Shown: positions 7,606 to 15,682 of the stretch, in pieces
Position numbering within the stretch: the first letter of the stretch is position 1
Layout of the letters: every line of letters starts with the position of its first letter
Source: Pseudomonadota bacterium
GTDB taxonomy: Bacteria > Pseudomonadota > Gammaproteobacteria > Burkholderiales > Rhodocyclaceae
Assembly (NCBI GenBank): GCA_018241685.1
Contig: JAFEDJ010000071.1
Span: 34,354 to 98,353 of the forward strand
DNA: 64,000 nucleotides
Direction of reading: 5' to 3'
Made by a program: the position numbers and the translations under genes
The notes under the pieces: generated by a model
The model's database searches: none
Told to the model about the DNA's origin: nothing
Seen by the model: only the letters and a program-made list of their open reading frames with translations

Positions 7606-8553
7606 TCAGAACTCGCCGGCGTAGCCATCCTTCTCGGGGCGCAGCGCCGAACGCACCACGCTCTCGGTCAGCTCCTCCGAGCACAGCTCGATGAAGCGGT
7701 AGGCGAAACCGCGCAGGAAGTGACCGCGACGCACCGCGATGCGCGTCACGTTCTCTTCGAACAGATGGCTGCTAGGCAGCATTTTCAGGCCCTGGTCCCG
7801 GTGGCCGTCATAGGCCATCGAAGCGACAATGCCGACACCCAGCCCCAATTCCACATAGGCCTTGATAACGTCCGCATCAAGGGCCGACATCACCACGTCC
7901 GGCGTCAACCCGGCCTTGGCGAAGGTCTCGTCGATCTTGGTTCGACCGGTAAAGCCCTCGTGGTAGGTGATTACCGGGTATTCGGCGATCGCCTCCAGCG
8001 TCAGCGGCTCGACCGACTCCAGCGGATGGCCGGCCGGCACGATCACCGAGTGATGCCAGCCGTAGTACGGAAAGGACACGAAGTCCGCCACGCCGGCCAG
8101 CGACTCGGTGGCGATGCCGATGTCGGCACGGCCGTCCTGCAGCATCGTGACGATCTCCGTCGGGCTGGCCTGATGCAGCACCAGATGCACCTTCGGGAAG
8201 GCCTGCTTGAACTGGGTCACCACCCGCGGCAACGCATAACGCGCCTGGGTGTGGGTAGTGACGATGGTCAGCTGGCCGTGATCCTTGTTGCTGAACTGGT
8301 CGGCGATGCTCTTGATGTTGCGGGCGTCCATCAACATGCGGTCCACGATATGGACCAGCTCCTGTCCCGGCTCGGTCAGCCCGAGCAGACGCTTGCCCTT
8401 GCGGATGAACAGCTCGAGGCCCAGCTCGTCTTCCAGATCCTTGATGTGCTTGGACACCCCCGACTGGGAGGTGAACAGCGCATTGGCCACCTCCGTCAGG
8501 TTGAAATTGCGGCGCACCGTTTCATGAATGATGCGCAGTTGCTGAAAATTCAT
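7606..8553 (-). CDS. cysB: CysB family LysR-type transcriptional regulator
   Basis: A 315-residue LysR regulator with a winged helix-turn-helix at residues 1-60 (NLTEVANALFTSQSGVSKHIKDLE) and a periplasmic-binding-like effector domain. The opening MNFQQLRIIHETVRRNFNLTEVA is the CysB/Cbl signature. The family activates sulfate assimilation genes in response to O-acetylserine. It is the last gene of the sulfate uptake operon, and its start overlaps the cysA stop as TGATG, so it is co-translated with the transporter it probably controls. CysB and Cbl are not always separable by eye; length and context favour CysB. Confidence 0.92.
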   Translation of the reverse strand: MNFQQLRIIHETVRRNFNLTEVANALFTSQSGVSKHIKDLEDELGLELFIRKGKRLLGLTEPGQELVHIVDRMLMDARNIKSIADQFSNKDHGQLTIVTTHTQARYALPRVVTQFKQAFPKVHLVLHQASPTEIVTMLQDGRADIGIATESLAGVADFVSFPYYGWHHSVIVPAGHPLESVEPLTLEAIAEYPVITYHEGFTGRTKIDETFAKAGLTPDVVMSALDADVIKAYVELGLGVGIVASMAYDGHRDQGLKMLPSSHLFEENVTRIAVRRGHFLRGFAYRFIELCSEELTESVVRSALRPEKDGYAGEF

Positions 8554-9662
8554 CAGATCACCCAGTTGGGCGCCTGCTCGGCGCCATTCTTGTCTGCATT
8601 GCGTTCAAAAACCCGCAGGCGCGAGGGTACCAGACGAACCGTCTGCCCTTCCTCCAGGCCGAGGCGCTGCACCTCGTCACGGGTCACTTCGACTTCGAAC
8701 AGCTGGCCGGTCGAACCATTGAGCCCGTCGAGCTCCACGCGGGCCGTCACGCCGAAGGCCAGGATGCGGCTGATCTTCGCCGACACGCCACCGGCTTCCT
8801 GCGGATTGACGACGATGTTCAGCTCATGCGGACGGGCAAACGCGAATACCTCGGAGCCGGTCGCCAGATCCACCTTGCCCGGCGCCAGCACGTCGTCGCC
8901 CACATGCACCTTCTGGCCATCCACGCGACCGTGGAACAGGTTCACCGAACCGAGGAAGCCATACACGAAGGGCGACGCCGGATGGCGGTACACCTCTTCC
9001 GGCGTGCCCACCTGCTCCACTTTGCCGTGGTCCATCAGCACCACCCGGTCGGCCACTTCCAGCGCTTCTTCCTGGTCGTGGGTCACGAAGATGGAGGTGA
9101 TGTGCAGCTCGTCGTGCAGGCGACGCAGCCAGCGGCGCAGCTCCTTGCGCACCTTGGCATCAAGCGCGCCGAAAGGCTCGTCGAGCAGCAACACGCGCGG
9201 TTCCACCGCCAGCGCACGGGCCAGCGCGATCCGCTGGCGCTGGCCGCCGGACAGCTGCGACGGGAAGCGGTCCGCCACCCAGTCAAGCTGCACCAGCTTC
9301 AGCAGTTCGGTCACCTTGGCCTTGATCGCGCTTTCCGACGGGCGCTGGCCACGCGGCTTCATGCGCATGCCGAAAGCCACGTTGTCGAACACCGTCATGT
9401 GGCGGAACAGCGCGTAATGCTGGAACACGAAGCCCACCTGGCGCTCGCGCACATGAGTGTCGGAGGCGTCGGCACCATCCAGCAGCACCTTGCCGCTGTC
9501 CGCCGACTCAAGCCCGGCGATGATGCGCAGCAGCGTTGTCTTGCCGCAGCCGGACGGGCCGAGCAGCGCCACCAGTTCGCCGGTGGGAAAATCCAGCGAC
9601 ACGTCGTTGAGGGCGGTGAAACTGCCGAATTCCTTGCGGATGTTCTGAACCTGGATGCTCAT
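8553..9662 (-). CDS. cysA: sulfate/thiosulfate ABC transporter ATP-binding protein CysA
   Basis: ATPase of the sulfate importer, 369 residues. Walker A is GPSGCGKTT (about residues 34-42), the ABC signature is LSGGQRQRIALARAL, and Walker B is VLLLDEPFGALD, followed by the H-loop THDQEEA. The C-terminal TOBE-like domain (about residues 240-350) is the regulatory part of CysA/MalK-type ATPases. It lies 4 bp after cysW and overlaps cysB by one base pair. The order sbp-cysT-cysW-cysA-cysB makes it a complete importer. Confidence 0.95.
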   Translation of the reverse strand: MSIQVQNIRKEFGSFTALNDVSLDFPTGELVALLGPSGCGKTTLLRIIAGLESADSGKVLLDGADASDTHVRERQVGFVFQHYALFRHMTVFDNVAFGMRMKPRGQRPSESAIKAKVTELLKLVQLDWVADRFPSQLSGGQRQRIALARALAVEPRVLLLDEPFGALDAKVRKELRRWLRRLHDELHITSIFVTHDQEEALEVADRVVLMDHGKVEQVGTPEEVYRHPASPFVYGFLGSVNLFHGRVDGQKVHVGDDVLAPGKVDLATGSEVFAFARPHELNIVVNPQEAGGVSAKISRILAFGVTARVELDGLNGSTGQLFEVEVTRDEVQRLGLEEGQTVRLVPSRLRVFERNADKNGAEQAPNWVI

Positions 9663-9666
9663 GATC

Positions 9667-10560
9667 TCATTCCTCGGATTGCTGGCTCGATTTGCCGGCC
9701 TGATGCTCCACCCAGGTCTTGATGACCAGGGTCACGAGCGCCAGCAGTGCCAACAGGGAGGCCACCGCAAAGGCGGCGGCAAACTGGTATTCGTTGTAAA
9801 GAATCTCCACGTGCAGCGGCATCGTGTTGGTCTGACCGCGGATGTGGCCGGACACCACGCTGACTGCGCCGAACTCACCCATCGCGCGGGCGTTACACAG
9901 GATCACGCCATACAGCAGGCCCCATTTCACGTTGGGCAGGGTCACGTACCAGAAGGTCTGCCAGCCCCGCGCGCCGAGCACCACGGCGGCCTCTTCCTCG
10001 TCGCGCCCCTGGGCTTCCATCAGCGGAATCAACTCGCGGGCCACGAAGGGGAAAGTCACGAAGACCGTAGCCAACACGATCCCCGGCACCGCAAAGACCA
10101 CCTTCATGTCGTGCTCCGACAGCCACGGCCCGAACCAGCCTTGTGCACCGAAGACCAGCACGTAGATCAGGCCCGACACCACCGGCGACACCGAGAACGG
10201 CAGGTCGATCAGGGTGATCAGCAGATGCTTGCCGCGGAACTCGAACTTGGTGATCAACCAGGCCGCGGCCACGCCGAACACCAGGTTGAGCGGCACCGAG
10301 ATCGCCGCCGCGGTCAGCGTCAGCTTGATCGCCGCCCACGCATCGGGCTCGATCAGCGCGGCGAAGTACACATCCCAGCCCTTGCGCAGCGCCTCCACGA
10401 ACACCGTGATCAGCGGCAGCAGCAAAAAGATGCTGAAGAAGGTCAGCGACAGCGCCAGGATGCCCCACTTCACCAGCGCCGGTTCGCGCGTGGCGGCCTT
10501 CGATTCAAATCGGGCGGCGTGATCCGCCGACCCATGCAATACAGCAGCAGCGCCGGACAT
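9667..10560 (-). CDS. cysW: sulfate ABC transporter permease CysW
   Basis: Inner-membrane permease of 297 residues with six predicted membrane helices. The EEAAVVLGARGWQTFWYVTL stretch is the EAA loop that docks CysA. The N-terminal tail of about 40 residues before the first helix is cytoplasmic. The start ATG at 10560 overlaps the cysT stop as TGATG, favouring coupled translation of the two permease subunits; an upstream in-frame ATG inside cysT is less plausible. It works with CysT, CysA and the binding protein to import sulfate or thiosulfate. Confidence 0.94.
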   Translation of the reverse strand: MSGAAAVLHGSADHAARFESKAATREPALVKWGILALSLTFFSIFLLLPLITVFVEALRKGWDVYFAALIEPDAWAAIKLTLTAAAISVPLNLVFGVAAAWLITKFEFRGKHLLITLIDLPFSVSPVVSGLIYVLVFGAQGWFGPWLSEHDMKVVFAVPGIVLATVFVTFPFVARELIPLMEAQGRDEEEAAVVLGARGWQTFWYVTLPNVKWGLLYGVILCNARAMGEFGAVSVVSGHIRGQTNTMPLHVEILYNEYQFAAAFAVASLLALLALVTLVIKTWVEHQAGKSSQQSEE

Positions 10561-11396
10561 CAGCGTTCCCTCCCGGTACGTTTGGCAGTCCATGCCTGCA
10601 GACCGTTGATGATCAGCAGCAGCACGAACGAAATCAGCAGCATGACCACGGCGATGGCAGTCGCGCCGGCGTAGTCGTATTGCTCAAGCTTGGTGATGAT
10701 CATCAGCGGGGTGATCTCGGACACCAGCGGAATGTTGCCGGCGATGAAGATCACCGAACCGTATTCCCCCACCGCGCGGGCAAAGGCCATCGCGAAGCCG
10801 GTCATCAGCGCCGGCAGCACGGTCGGGAAGACCACGTGGCGGAAAGCCTGCCAGCGGTTGGCACCAAGGCTCACCGCCGCTTCCTCGTACTCGGTGTCCA
10901 GATCCTCGAGGATCGGCTGCACCGTGCGCACCACAAACGGCAACCCGATGAAGATCAGCGCCACCAGCACGCCCAGCGGCGTGAAGGCGACCTGGATGCC
11001 CAGCGGCTCCAGCAGCTTGCCGACCCAGCCGTTCTTGGCATACAGCGCGGTCAGCGCGATGCCGGCCACCGCCGTCGGCAGCGCGAACGGCAGATCCACC
11101 AGCGCATCCACCAGGCGCTTGCCAGGGAAGGAATAACGCACCAGCGCCCACGCCAGCATCAGGCCGAAGACGGTGTTGATCAGCGCGGCGATCAGCGACG
11201 CACCGAAGGTCAGGCGATAGGACGCCAGCACCCGCGGCGACGACACCGCGGCGATGAAGTGATCTGCACCGAGGGAGCCGGCCTTCAGGAACACCGCCAC
11301 CAGCGGGATCAGCACGATCAGCGACAGCCAGCTCAGCGTATAGCCGAGGCTGAGGCCGAAGCCCGGCAGCACCCGGGTCGAATTCGTCGCAGCCAT
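10560..11396 (-). CDS. cysT: sulfate ABC transporter permease CysT (CysU)
   Basis: Second permease subunit, 278 residues, with about six membrane helices and the EAA loop EEAAVSLGANRWQAFRHVVF. LVDLPFALPTAVAGIAL and MAFARAVGEYGSVIFIAGN are strongly typical of CysT. Its ATG overlaps the stop of the binding-protein gene as TGATG and its own stop overlaps cysW the same way, so the whole operon is tightly coupled. Confidence 0.95.
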   Translation of the reverse strand: MAATNSTRVLPGFGLSLGYTLSWLSLIVLIPLVAVFLKAGSLGADHFIAAVSSPRVLASYRLTFGASLIAALINTVFGLMLAWALVRYSFPGKRLVDALVDLPFALPTAVAGIALTALYAKNGWVGKLLEPLGIQVAFTPLGVLVALIFIGLPFVVRTVQPILEDLDTEYEEAAVSLGANRWQAFRHVVFPTVLPALMTGFAMAFARAVGEYGSVIFIAGNIPLVSEITPLMIITKLEQYDYAGATAIAVVMLLISFVLLLIINGLQAWTAKRTGRER

Positions 11397-12409
11397 CAGC
11401 GTTTCACCACGATCTGGTCATACACGCCGCCGTCGGCGAAATGGGTCTTCTGCACCGCATCCCAACCGCCCAGCTTGCCTTCCACCGTAAAGGTCTTCAC
11501 GGCCGGGAAACGGCTGGCGTACTTCTTCAGGATTGCCGGATCGACCGGACGGAAATGGTGCTTGGCGATGATCTCCTGCCCTTCCGGCGAGAACAGGAAG
11601 TTCAGGTAAGCCGTCGCCTGCTTGCGCGTGCCGCGCTTGTCCACCACCTTGCTCACCAGCGCCACCGGCGCCGCCGCTTCGATGGACACGGACGGATAGA
11701 CCACGTCGAACTTGTCGCCGCCCACTTCCTGGTCGATCAGCACCGCCTCGTTCTCGAAGGTGATCAGCACGTCGCCGATGTCACGCTGCGTGAAGGTCGT
11801 CGTCGCCCCGCGGCCGCCGCCGTCGAGCACCGGCACGTTGGCAAACAGCTTGGTTACGAAGTCCCGCGCACCGGCGTCGCTGCCGGTCTTCTGCAGCGCA
11901 TAGCCCCATGCTGCCAGATAGGTATAGCGGCCGTTGCCGGATGTCTTGGGGTTCGGCACGATCACCTGCAGGCCCGGACGGACCAGGTCGGACCAATCCT
12001 TGATGCCCTTCGGATTGCCCTTGCGCACCAGGAAGATGGTGTTCGTCGTGTAAGGCGCCGCCGCGTGCGGGAAAGCCTTCTGCCAGTCCGAAGCAACCAG
12101 GCCCTGCTTGGCCAGCACATCGATGTCCGGCACCTGGTTCATCGTCACCACATCCGCCTCCAGGCCCGCCGCCACCGACTGGACCTGCTTGCTCGAACCA
12201 CCATGGGACTGGTTGATCGTCAGCTTCTCCTTCGCCGTGCGCTGCCACTGGGCGATGAAGGCCGGATTGATGTCCTTATAAAGCTCCCGCGACACATCGT
12301 AGGAGACATTGAGAAGCGTGGCATCGGCCAAGGCCGGCGCCGCCGGCAAGACCGTCAGGCCCGCCAGCAAGGCCAGCACGGGACGCAGCGCAGCACGGGT
12401 CGGGGACAT
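11396..12409 (-). CDS. sbp: sulfate ABC transporter periplasmic substrate-binding protein
   Basis: Periplasmic binding protein of 337 residues with a signal peptide cut after ALA (about residue 28). TLLNVSYDVSRELYKDINPAF and NQSHGGSSKQ are signatures of the Sbp/CysP group, and the Ser-rich HGGSSKQ loop contacts sulfate in known structures. It delivers sulfate to CysT/CysW. As first gene of the operon it starts at 12409 with AGGAGA seven bases upstream. Sbp (sulfate) and CysP (thiosulfate) overlap in specificity and cannot be separated here. Confidence 0.93.
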   Translation of the reverse strand: MSPTRAALRPVLALLAGLTVLPAAPALADATLLNVSYDVSRELYKDINPAFIAQWQRTAKEKLTINQSHGGSSKQVQSVAAGLEADVVTMNQVPDIDVLAKQGLVASDWQKAFPHAAAPYTTNTIFLVRKGNPKGIKDWSDLVRPGLQVIVPNPKTSGNGRYTYLAAWGYALQKTGSDAGARDFVTKLFANVPVLDGGGRGATTTFTQRDIGDVLITFENEAVLIDQEVGGDKFDVVYPSVSIEAAAPVALVSKVVDKRGTRKQATAYLNFLFSPEGQEIIAKHHFRPVDPAILKKYASRFPAVKTFTVEGKLGGWDAVQKTHFADGGVYDQIVVKR

Positions 12410-12560
12410 GGGATTCTCCTGTTTATCGAGTCAGACCCGAGTCTAGGGAGGAGTCGCGATGCACCAAACCAATAAAAATGGCTTTGTATATTCCTTGGAG
12501 TGCAATGATGAGGAGCTAGACAGATTTGCGCGTTATAAAGAAGCACGCACAAGGCCTTCC
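12410..12560 (-). promoter_or_regulatory. promoter region of the sulfate operon
   Basis: An AT-rich stretch (about 12465-12500, with runs such as AATAAAAATGG and TTGTATATTCC) stands out from the GC-rich surroundings upstream of the sulfate binding-protein gene. CysB sites are typically long and AT-rich, so this is the likely CysB-dependent promoter. I could not place a convincing -35/-10 pair, so exact sites are left open. Confidence 0.4.
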
Positions 12561-12670
12561 GTTGGATTCCTGACCTCACCATACAAAGGCACAGTGCACC
12601 TGCCCCGAAAACTATCGACGCTTGACGCATCCACGATGCGAACCTGATACTCACCGCCGTCACCTAAACA

Positions 12671-12860
12671 GTGGTGACCGGGTTGGGAAGCCCGGAAAAG
12701 CAAAGGCCGATGAGGCCGCGTTTGTCGCGGCTTTCTCATGTCGGCTACATGGTTGCGCCTGTTCAATGGCGGGCCGTGTGGTGCAGCCGCAAGGCTGGCC
12801 GGTTCCTTTGCCCGGTACTTCCCACTCCACACGGTTCCGCCGCCCCGTTGGGAAGCGGGG
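12671..12860 (+). ncRNA. possible C4/P4-CI-type antisense RNA immunity region
   Basis: The stretch has a series of hairpins resembling the C4 antisense RNA of phages P1/P7 and the CI RNA region of satellite phage P4. Hairpin 1 (12678-12695) is CCGGG-TTGGGAAG-CCCGG. Hairpin 2 (12706-12745) pairs GCCGATGAG-GCCGCG with CGCGGC...CTCAtgTCGGC. Hairpin 3 at about 12743-12788 closes on GGCT/AGCC. Hairpin 4 (12843-12860) is CCCCG-TTGGGAAG-CGGGG. The loop TTGGGAAG is the same in hairpins 1 and 4, and CTTCCCA at 12818-12824 is complementary to it. One reading frame here gives a GYMVAPVQWRAVWC stretch like the Ash-type products translated from such leaders. The family assignment rests on memory of these motifs. 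Confidence 0.45.
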
Positions 12861-12895
12861 GGCGGAGATTCAATCTCGCAAAGGAGCACTGCACC

Positions 12896-13006
12896 ATGGT
12901 CGTTCACACCCAGTCGTGCGCACATTCGCGCTCACCCATTCCATTCATACCTTCCGCACTCCACACGGTCCATTCGACACGACACTCGCAGGAGGCCACG
13001 GCATGA
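12896..13006 (+). CDS. possible 36-residue leader peptide
   Basis: A short reading frame (MVVHTQSCAHSRSPIPF...) with AAGGAG nine bases before its ATG. Its stop overlaps the next start as ATGA at 13003-13006, an arrangement that couples translation. The peptide is His/Ser-rich with no recognised domain. In P4-like leaders, small translated frames sit between the antisense RNA and the first real gene, so this may be a regulatory leader rather than a working protein. It could also be a chance frame. Confidence 0.35.
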   Translation: MVVHTQSCAHSRSPIPFIPSALHTVHSTRHSQEATA

Positions 13007-13296
13007 ACACGCCGATGAACTTCACAGCGCCAGCAGACCCGCTCTATGTGTTGTCGGATAGCGTTGGTTCCCTCGCCCTCATCGATCAGCTCACCGCCCG
13101 ACAGGCGCAGCTTCAAGCGCTACTCGCCATGACGCGTGGCAACGCTGGCGCTGTTTTCCGGCGCCTGGATGCGGAGTATCAGGAAAACTACCTGTGGGCC
13201 TGCGGAATGATTGCCGATGAGGCGCGGGAATTGATGGACGCCATTCTGGCGAGGCGACACGAAGAGAAGCTGATGTCAGCCCACCAAGGGGGTTGA
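13003..13296 (+). CDS. small hypothetical protein downstream of C4-like region
   Basis: A 97-residue protein with AGGAGG seven bases before the ATG at 13003, the best ribosome site in this cassette. It begins with a PADPLYVLSDSVGSLALID segment and continues as helical LTARQAQLQALLAMTRG and YLWACGMIADEARELMDAILAR. The layout (short beta start, then two helices ending in a WACGMIADEA-like motif) recalls small DUF3077-like proteins carried by prophages and genomic islands, but I cannot confirm this. No integrase or other phage gene is adjacent. Longer frames starting at 12622 run through the RNA structures and are not believed. Confidence 0.55.
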   Translation: MNTPMNFTAPADPLYVLSDSVGSLALIDQLTARQAQLQALLAMTRGNAGAVFRRLDAEYQENYLWACGMIADEARELMDAILARRHEEKLMSAHQGG

Positions 13297-13319
13297 AGCC
13301 GAAGGGCCGTATTTGCGGT

Positions 13320-13343
13320 GCGCACTACCAATAGGTGGTGCGC
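13320..13343. repeat. 10-bp inverted repeat after the small island gene
   Basis: GCGCACTACC, loop AATA, GGTGGTGCGC forms a stem with one G-T pair. No T tract follows, so it is not a classical terminator, but it lies between the 97-codon gene and the convergent methyltransferase gene and may end transcription or mark an element boundary. Confidence 0.4.
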
Positions 13344-13408
13344 CAGTCGAACAAGCCCTCGGGCGTCGGCGTGGCCATTCATCGGTAACTGGCAATCAGT
13401 CGGAATCC

Positions 13409-14119
13409 CTAGCCGACATTGCCTTCTGTACGCCTGGAAAACCAGGCATGAATCAGCCCCGACTGATAGAACCCCACAGGCTGCTCAAAACCGGCCGCCT
13501 GGATGATGGAGGCCACCTGAGCAGGAGGGAGGATTGCGACATCCTTGGCGTAAGCCGCGCGCATTTGCTCCAATCCGGACGCGGGGATACCTGCAGCCAG
13601 CATCATGTTCAGCCACACCTTGAGAAGGGCTTCGTATTCAGCGGAGTCTATTTCCGATGCCAGATCCGAACTCGCCAGAATGCCCCCTGCGCGAAGCCTT
13701 GCTGCGATGGTCCGGAAGAAATCGGTGCGGGCATCCTGTTCCAGAATGAACTGGGATACCAGAAAGCACGTCGCGGCATCGAACGCATCCTGGACAGGCA
13801 GCGACTCCAGGTAGCCCTCATGGAATGAGCAGCGGGAAATAAACCCTTCCTTCTCCGCTTTGCTGCGACAGACATCGAGCATGGCGCCGGAGGGTTCCAC
13901 GGCGACGAAAGTCCATTGCGGAAATCGCTGCGCGAGATAGCTCATTTCTTCGCCGGTACCGATTCCGACACAGAGGATCCGTGCCGTGGCCGGGAGCTCG
14001 GCAAATACCGCCGCCAGGAGGAGATGCATCGCTTCCCGAATAGGCGCCGTTTTTGCCCACCGTTCGTCATAGCTGGAAGCCTGCTGATCGAAGATGGCCT
14101 TGATTTCATCGCTACGCAT
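13409..14119 (-). CDS. class I SAM-dependent methyltransferase
   Basis: A 236-residue Rossmann-fold methyltransferase. Motif I is ILCVGIGTGEE (about residues 47-57), with the acidic end of strand 2 at VAVEPSGAMLD. The N-terminal IFDQQASSYDERWA is a lid seen in small-molecule methyltransferases of the UbiE/Tam type. LRAGGILASSDLAS gives the post-motif III strand. The substrate cannot be deduced. The gene faces the phage-like cassette and shares direction with the SPW-repeat gene upstream, 68 bp away, so co-transcription is possible. Confidence 0.8.
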   Translation of the reverse strand: MRSDEIKAIFDQQASSYDERWAKTAPIREAMHLLLAAVFAELPATARILCVGIGTGEEMSYLAQRFPQWTFVAVEPSGAMLDVCRSKAEKEGFISRCSFHEGYLESLPVQDAFDAATCFLVSQFILEQDARTDFFRTIAARLRAGGILASSDLASEIDSAEYEALLKVWLNMMLAAGIPASGLEQMRAAYAKDVAILPPAQVASIIQAAGFEQPVGFYQSGLIHAWFSRRTEGNVG

Positions 14120-14187
14120 GGTGATTTCCTGTTGTTCCTGTTGGATCGCTTACCGGGCTCTGCGCATCAACCTGCGGGCCCTCGTGG

Positions 14188-14520
14188 TCAGCGGTCCTTG
14201 AGCCGAAGCATTTGCAGGATCGCAAGTGCCATTACGCTGACGCCAACCGTAATTGCCGTGATCTTTGCAGAGCTCTCCCCGGAAAAGCCCAGCAAATATG
14301 GCGCACATATCAGCCAGAAGCCGATCAGGGCATTGAGAATTTCCTCGCCGGCGTCCACCAGACGAATAGCCACCATCAGATTGAAAACGACGATCACTGC
14401 CCCAACGCCATATGCGTTCTCCGTAGCGGGGTGATTAAGCCAGTAGCCTTGGACATGTGGCGATGTGGCAAGCCATGCCCCCAGAAGTACCGATAGCCAA
14501 TCCTGCCAGCGAATCCTCAT
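14188..14520 (-). CDS. SPW repeat-containing small membrane protein
   Basis: A 110-residue protein with four predicted transmembrane helices. Two related halves open with WQDWLSVLLGAWLATSPHV and ILNALIGFWLICAPYLLGF, which fits the SPW repeat family (PF03779), where each repeat holds a W...G.W...SPW-like motif. Function of the family is unknown. It is divergent from the Spy-like gene and shares the 162-bp intergenic region that holds a symmetrical operator. Confidence 0.75.
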   Translation of the reverse strand: MRIRWQDWLSVLLGAWLATSPHVQGYWLNHPATENAYGVGAVIVVFNLMVAIRLVDAGEEILNALIGFWLICAPYLLGFSGESSAKITAITVGVSVMALAILQMLRLKDR

Positions 14521-14596
14521 AGGTCCCCCCTAATCCCAAGAGAGCACGCAACTCTACCGTTCAGCCTCAAGCCACGAGAGTTCTGAAACAACGGAA

Positions 14597-14618
14597 TTAC
14601 AATTGCTCATGATTGTAA
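14597..14618. promoter_or_regulatory. symmetrical operator TTACAAT-N8-ATTGTAA
   Basis: A perfect 7-bp inverted repeat with eight-base spacer between the divergent SPW-repeat and Spy-like genes. A TAGAAT at 14644-14649 is a plausible -10 for the rightward gene, which would put the operator centre near -48, a position used by response regulators. The sequence resembles boxes of metal- or envelope-stress-responsive OmpR-type regulators; the regulator is not in this window. Confidence 0.45.
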
Positions 14619-14682
14619 AGCGCATCCTGTAGAGGCACAGGCCTAGAATTTCAATCAAGTCAACGAACAACAGGAGACCGAC

Positions 14683-15243
14683 ATGCTTGCCTCAAGATTA
14701 CTTCTCTCGACCCTTACCGTTGGCTGCATGTTGGTCTCTGCCGGGTTGCCGTCCGTCTCTTTTGCCGATGAAGATCCTGCATCTCAGGACCCGGCACGCT
14801 CCTTGCCCCATCAAGACCAGGCCCAGTGGGTCAAGAAACGTCTGGACCGGGAAGCGGCCATGTTGGAGATCAAGGCCTCACAGGAAGGTGCCTGGGAAGC
14901 CTATGCCGCCTCCGCCCAGGAACTGGCTGGCAGTTACGGGGCATACAAGCTTGTACCACTCGACGTGGATGCAGCCGCCCTCATGCGTTTGCATGCTGAT
15001 CAGGCCGCAAGCTTTGCCCAGCACATAGCCAGGCTGGCGGATGCGACCGACAGGTTGCGGAAAGTGCTGAACGACGATCAGCGTAAGGTGCTGGACCGCA
15101 TCGTCCGGATGCATTCCCAGCTCCAGGGCCGCCATCATGAACATTGGCAGGACTTCGAGGAGTCCAGGCATGACTCCAGTGCTACGCCAGGGCCTGCCGC
15201 ACCGGCACCAAGAACTCGTGCTCCGGCCAAGACAAAAAACTGA
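14683..15243 (+). CDS. Spy/CpxP-like (LTXXQ motif) periplasmic protein
   Basis: A 186-residue exported protein with a signal peptide ending VSFADED. The body is helical and charged, and LNDDQRKVLDRIV is a variant of the LTXXQ motif of the Spy/CpxP/ZraP family, which acts as periplasmic chaperone or metal-stress sensor. The C-terminal tail (SATPGPAAPAPRTRAPAKTKN) is proline/alanine-rich and low in complexity. ATG at 14683 follows AGGAGA. Position downstream of a symmetrical operator fits stress-inducible control. Confidence 0.8.
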   Translation: MLASRLLLSTLTVGCMLVSAGLPSVSFADEDPASQDPARSLPHQDQAQWVKKRLDREAAMLEIKASQEGAWEAYAASAQELAGSYGAYKLVPLDVDAAALMRLHADQAASFAQHIARLADATDRLRKVLNDDQRKVLDRIVRMHSQLQGRHHEHWQDFEESRHDSSATPGPAAPAPRTRAPAKTKN

Positions 15244-15260
15244 ATCCCTTTTTACGTTTG

Positions 15261-15288
15261 CCCCATGCCGGACACGTGTCTGATGGGG
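15261..15288 (+). terminator. hairpin after the Spy-like gene
   Basis: CCCCAT...ATGGGG encloses an inner GGACA-CGTG-TCTG arm and is followed by GTGTTTAG, a poor T tract. It lies 17 bp after the stop codon. It could be a weak terminator. Confidence 0.4.
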
Positions 15289-15322
15289 TGTTTAGCTGTT
15301 CAACGCTAGCGGGTAGCTTCAA

Positions 15323-15664
15323 ATGAAAACTCTCAAACTGCTTGCCGCACTGGTCGTGCTTGGCGCCGCCAGCACAAATCCGGCCTGGGCAGACCGCGGC
15401 CACGCCCATGTGGGTGTAATGATCGGCGTCCCGCTGTACGCGCCGGCGTATTACCCCCCCTACTACTATCCCCCATACTCACCACCGGTCGTCATCGAGC
15501 GTACGGCTCCCCCGGTGTATATCCAGCAACAAGCGGCACCGGCGCAGGCTCCGGCGGCCAATGTCTGGTATTTCTGCGCCGCAGCCAACGCCTATTATCC
15601 CTACGTCAAAGATTGTCCCGGTGGTTGGCAGCAGGTCCAGCCTCAACCCCCCGAACAACCTTGA
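15323..15664 (+). CDS. small secreted Pro/Tyr-rich protein
   Basis: A 113-residue exported protein: signal peptide ending PAWAD, then HVGVMIGVPLY and a run of YYPPYY-type repeats, then a C-terminal domain NVWYFCAAANAYYPYVKDCPGGWQQV. That last segment, with two cysteines likely to form a disulfide, is a common tail in small secreted or surface proteins of beta- and gammaproteobacteria. Function is unknown. It lies 18 bp before the glycine-zipper lipoprotein gene and is probably co-transcribed with it. Confidence 0.75.
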   Translation: MKTLKLLAALVVLGAASTNPAWADRGHAHVGVMIGVPLYAPAYYPPYYYPPYSPPVVIERTAPPVYIQQQAAPAQAPAANVWYFCAAANAYYPYVKDCPGGWQQVQPQPPEQP

Positions 15665-15682
15665 CCGGAGAGGATGATCATC

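Noticed and set aside
12459..12647. 62-codon plus-strand frame with a strong GGGAGGAG site before its ATG
   Set aside because: The ribosome-site match is good, but it lies in the sulfate operon promoter region, has no recognisable domain, and its own promoter is not apparent. Left as a possible chance frame.
12622..13296. 224-codon frame running through the C4-like RNA region
   Set aside because: The first 127 codons cross several strong hairpins and have no ribosome site. Only the last 97 codons, with AGGAGG before ATG at 13003, are accepted.
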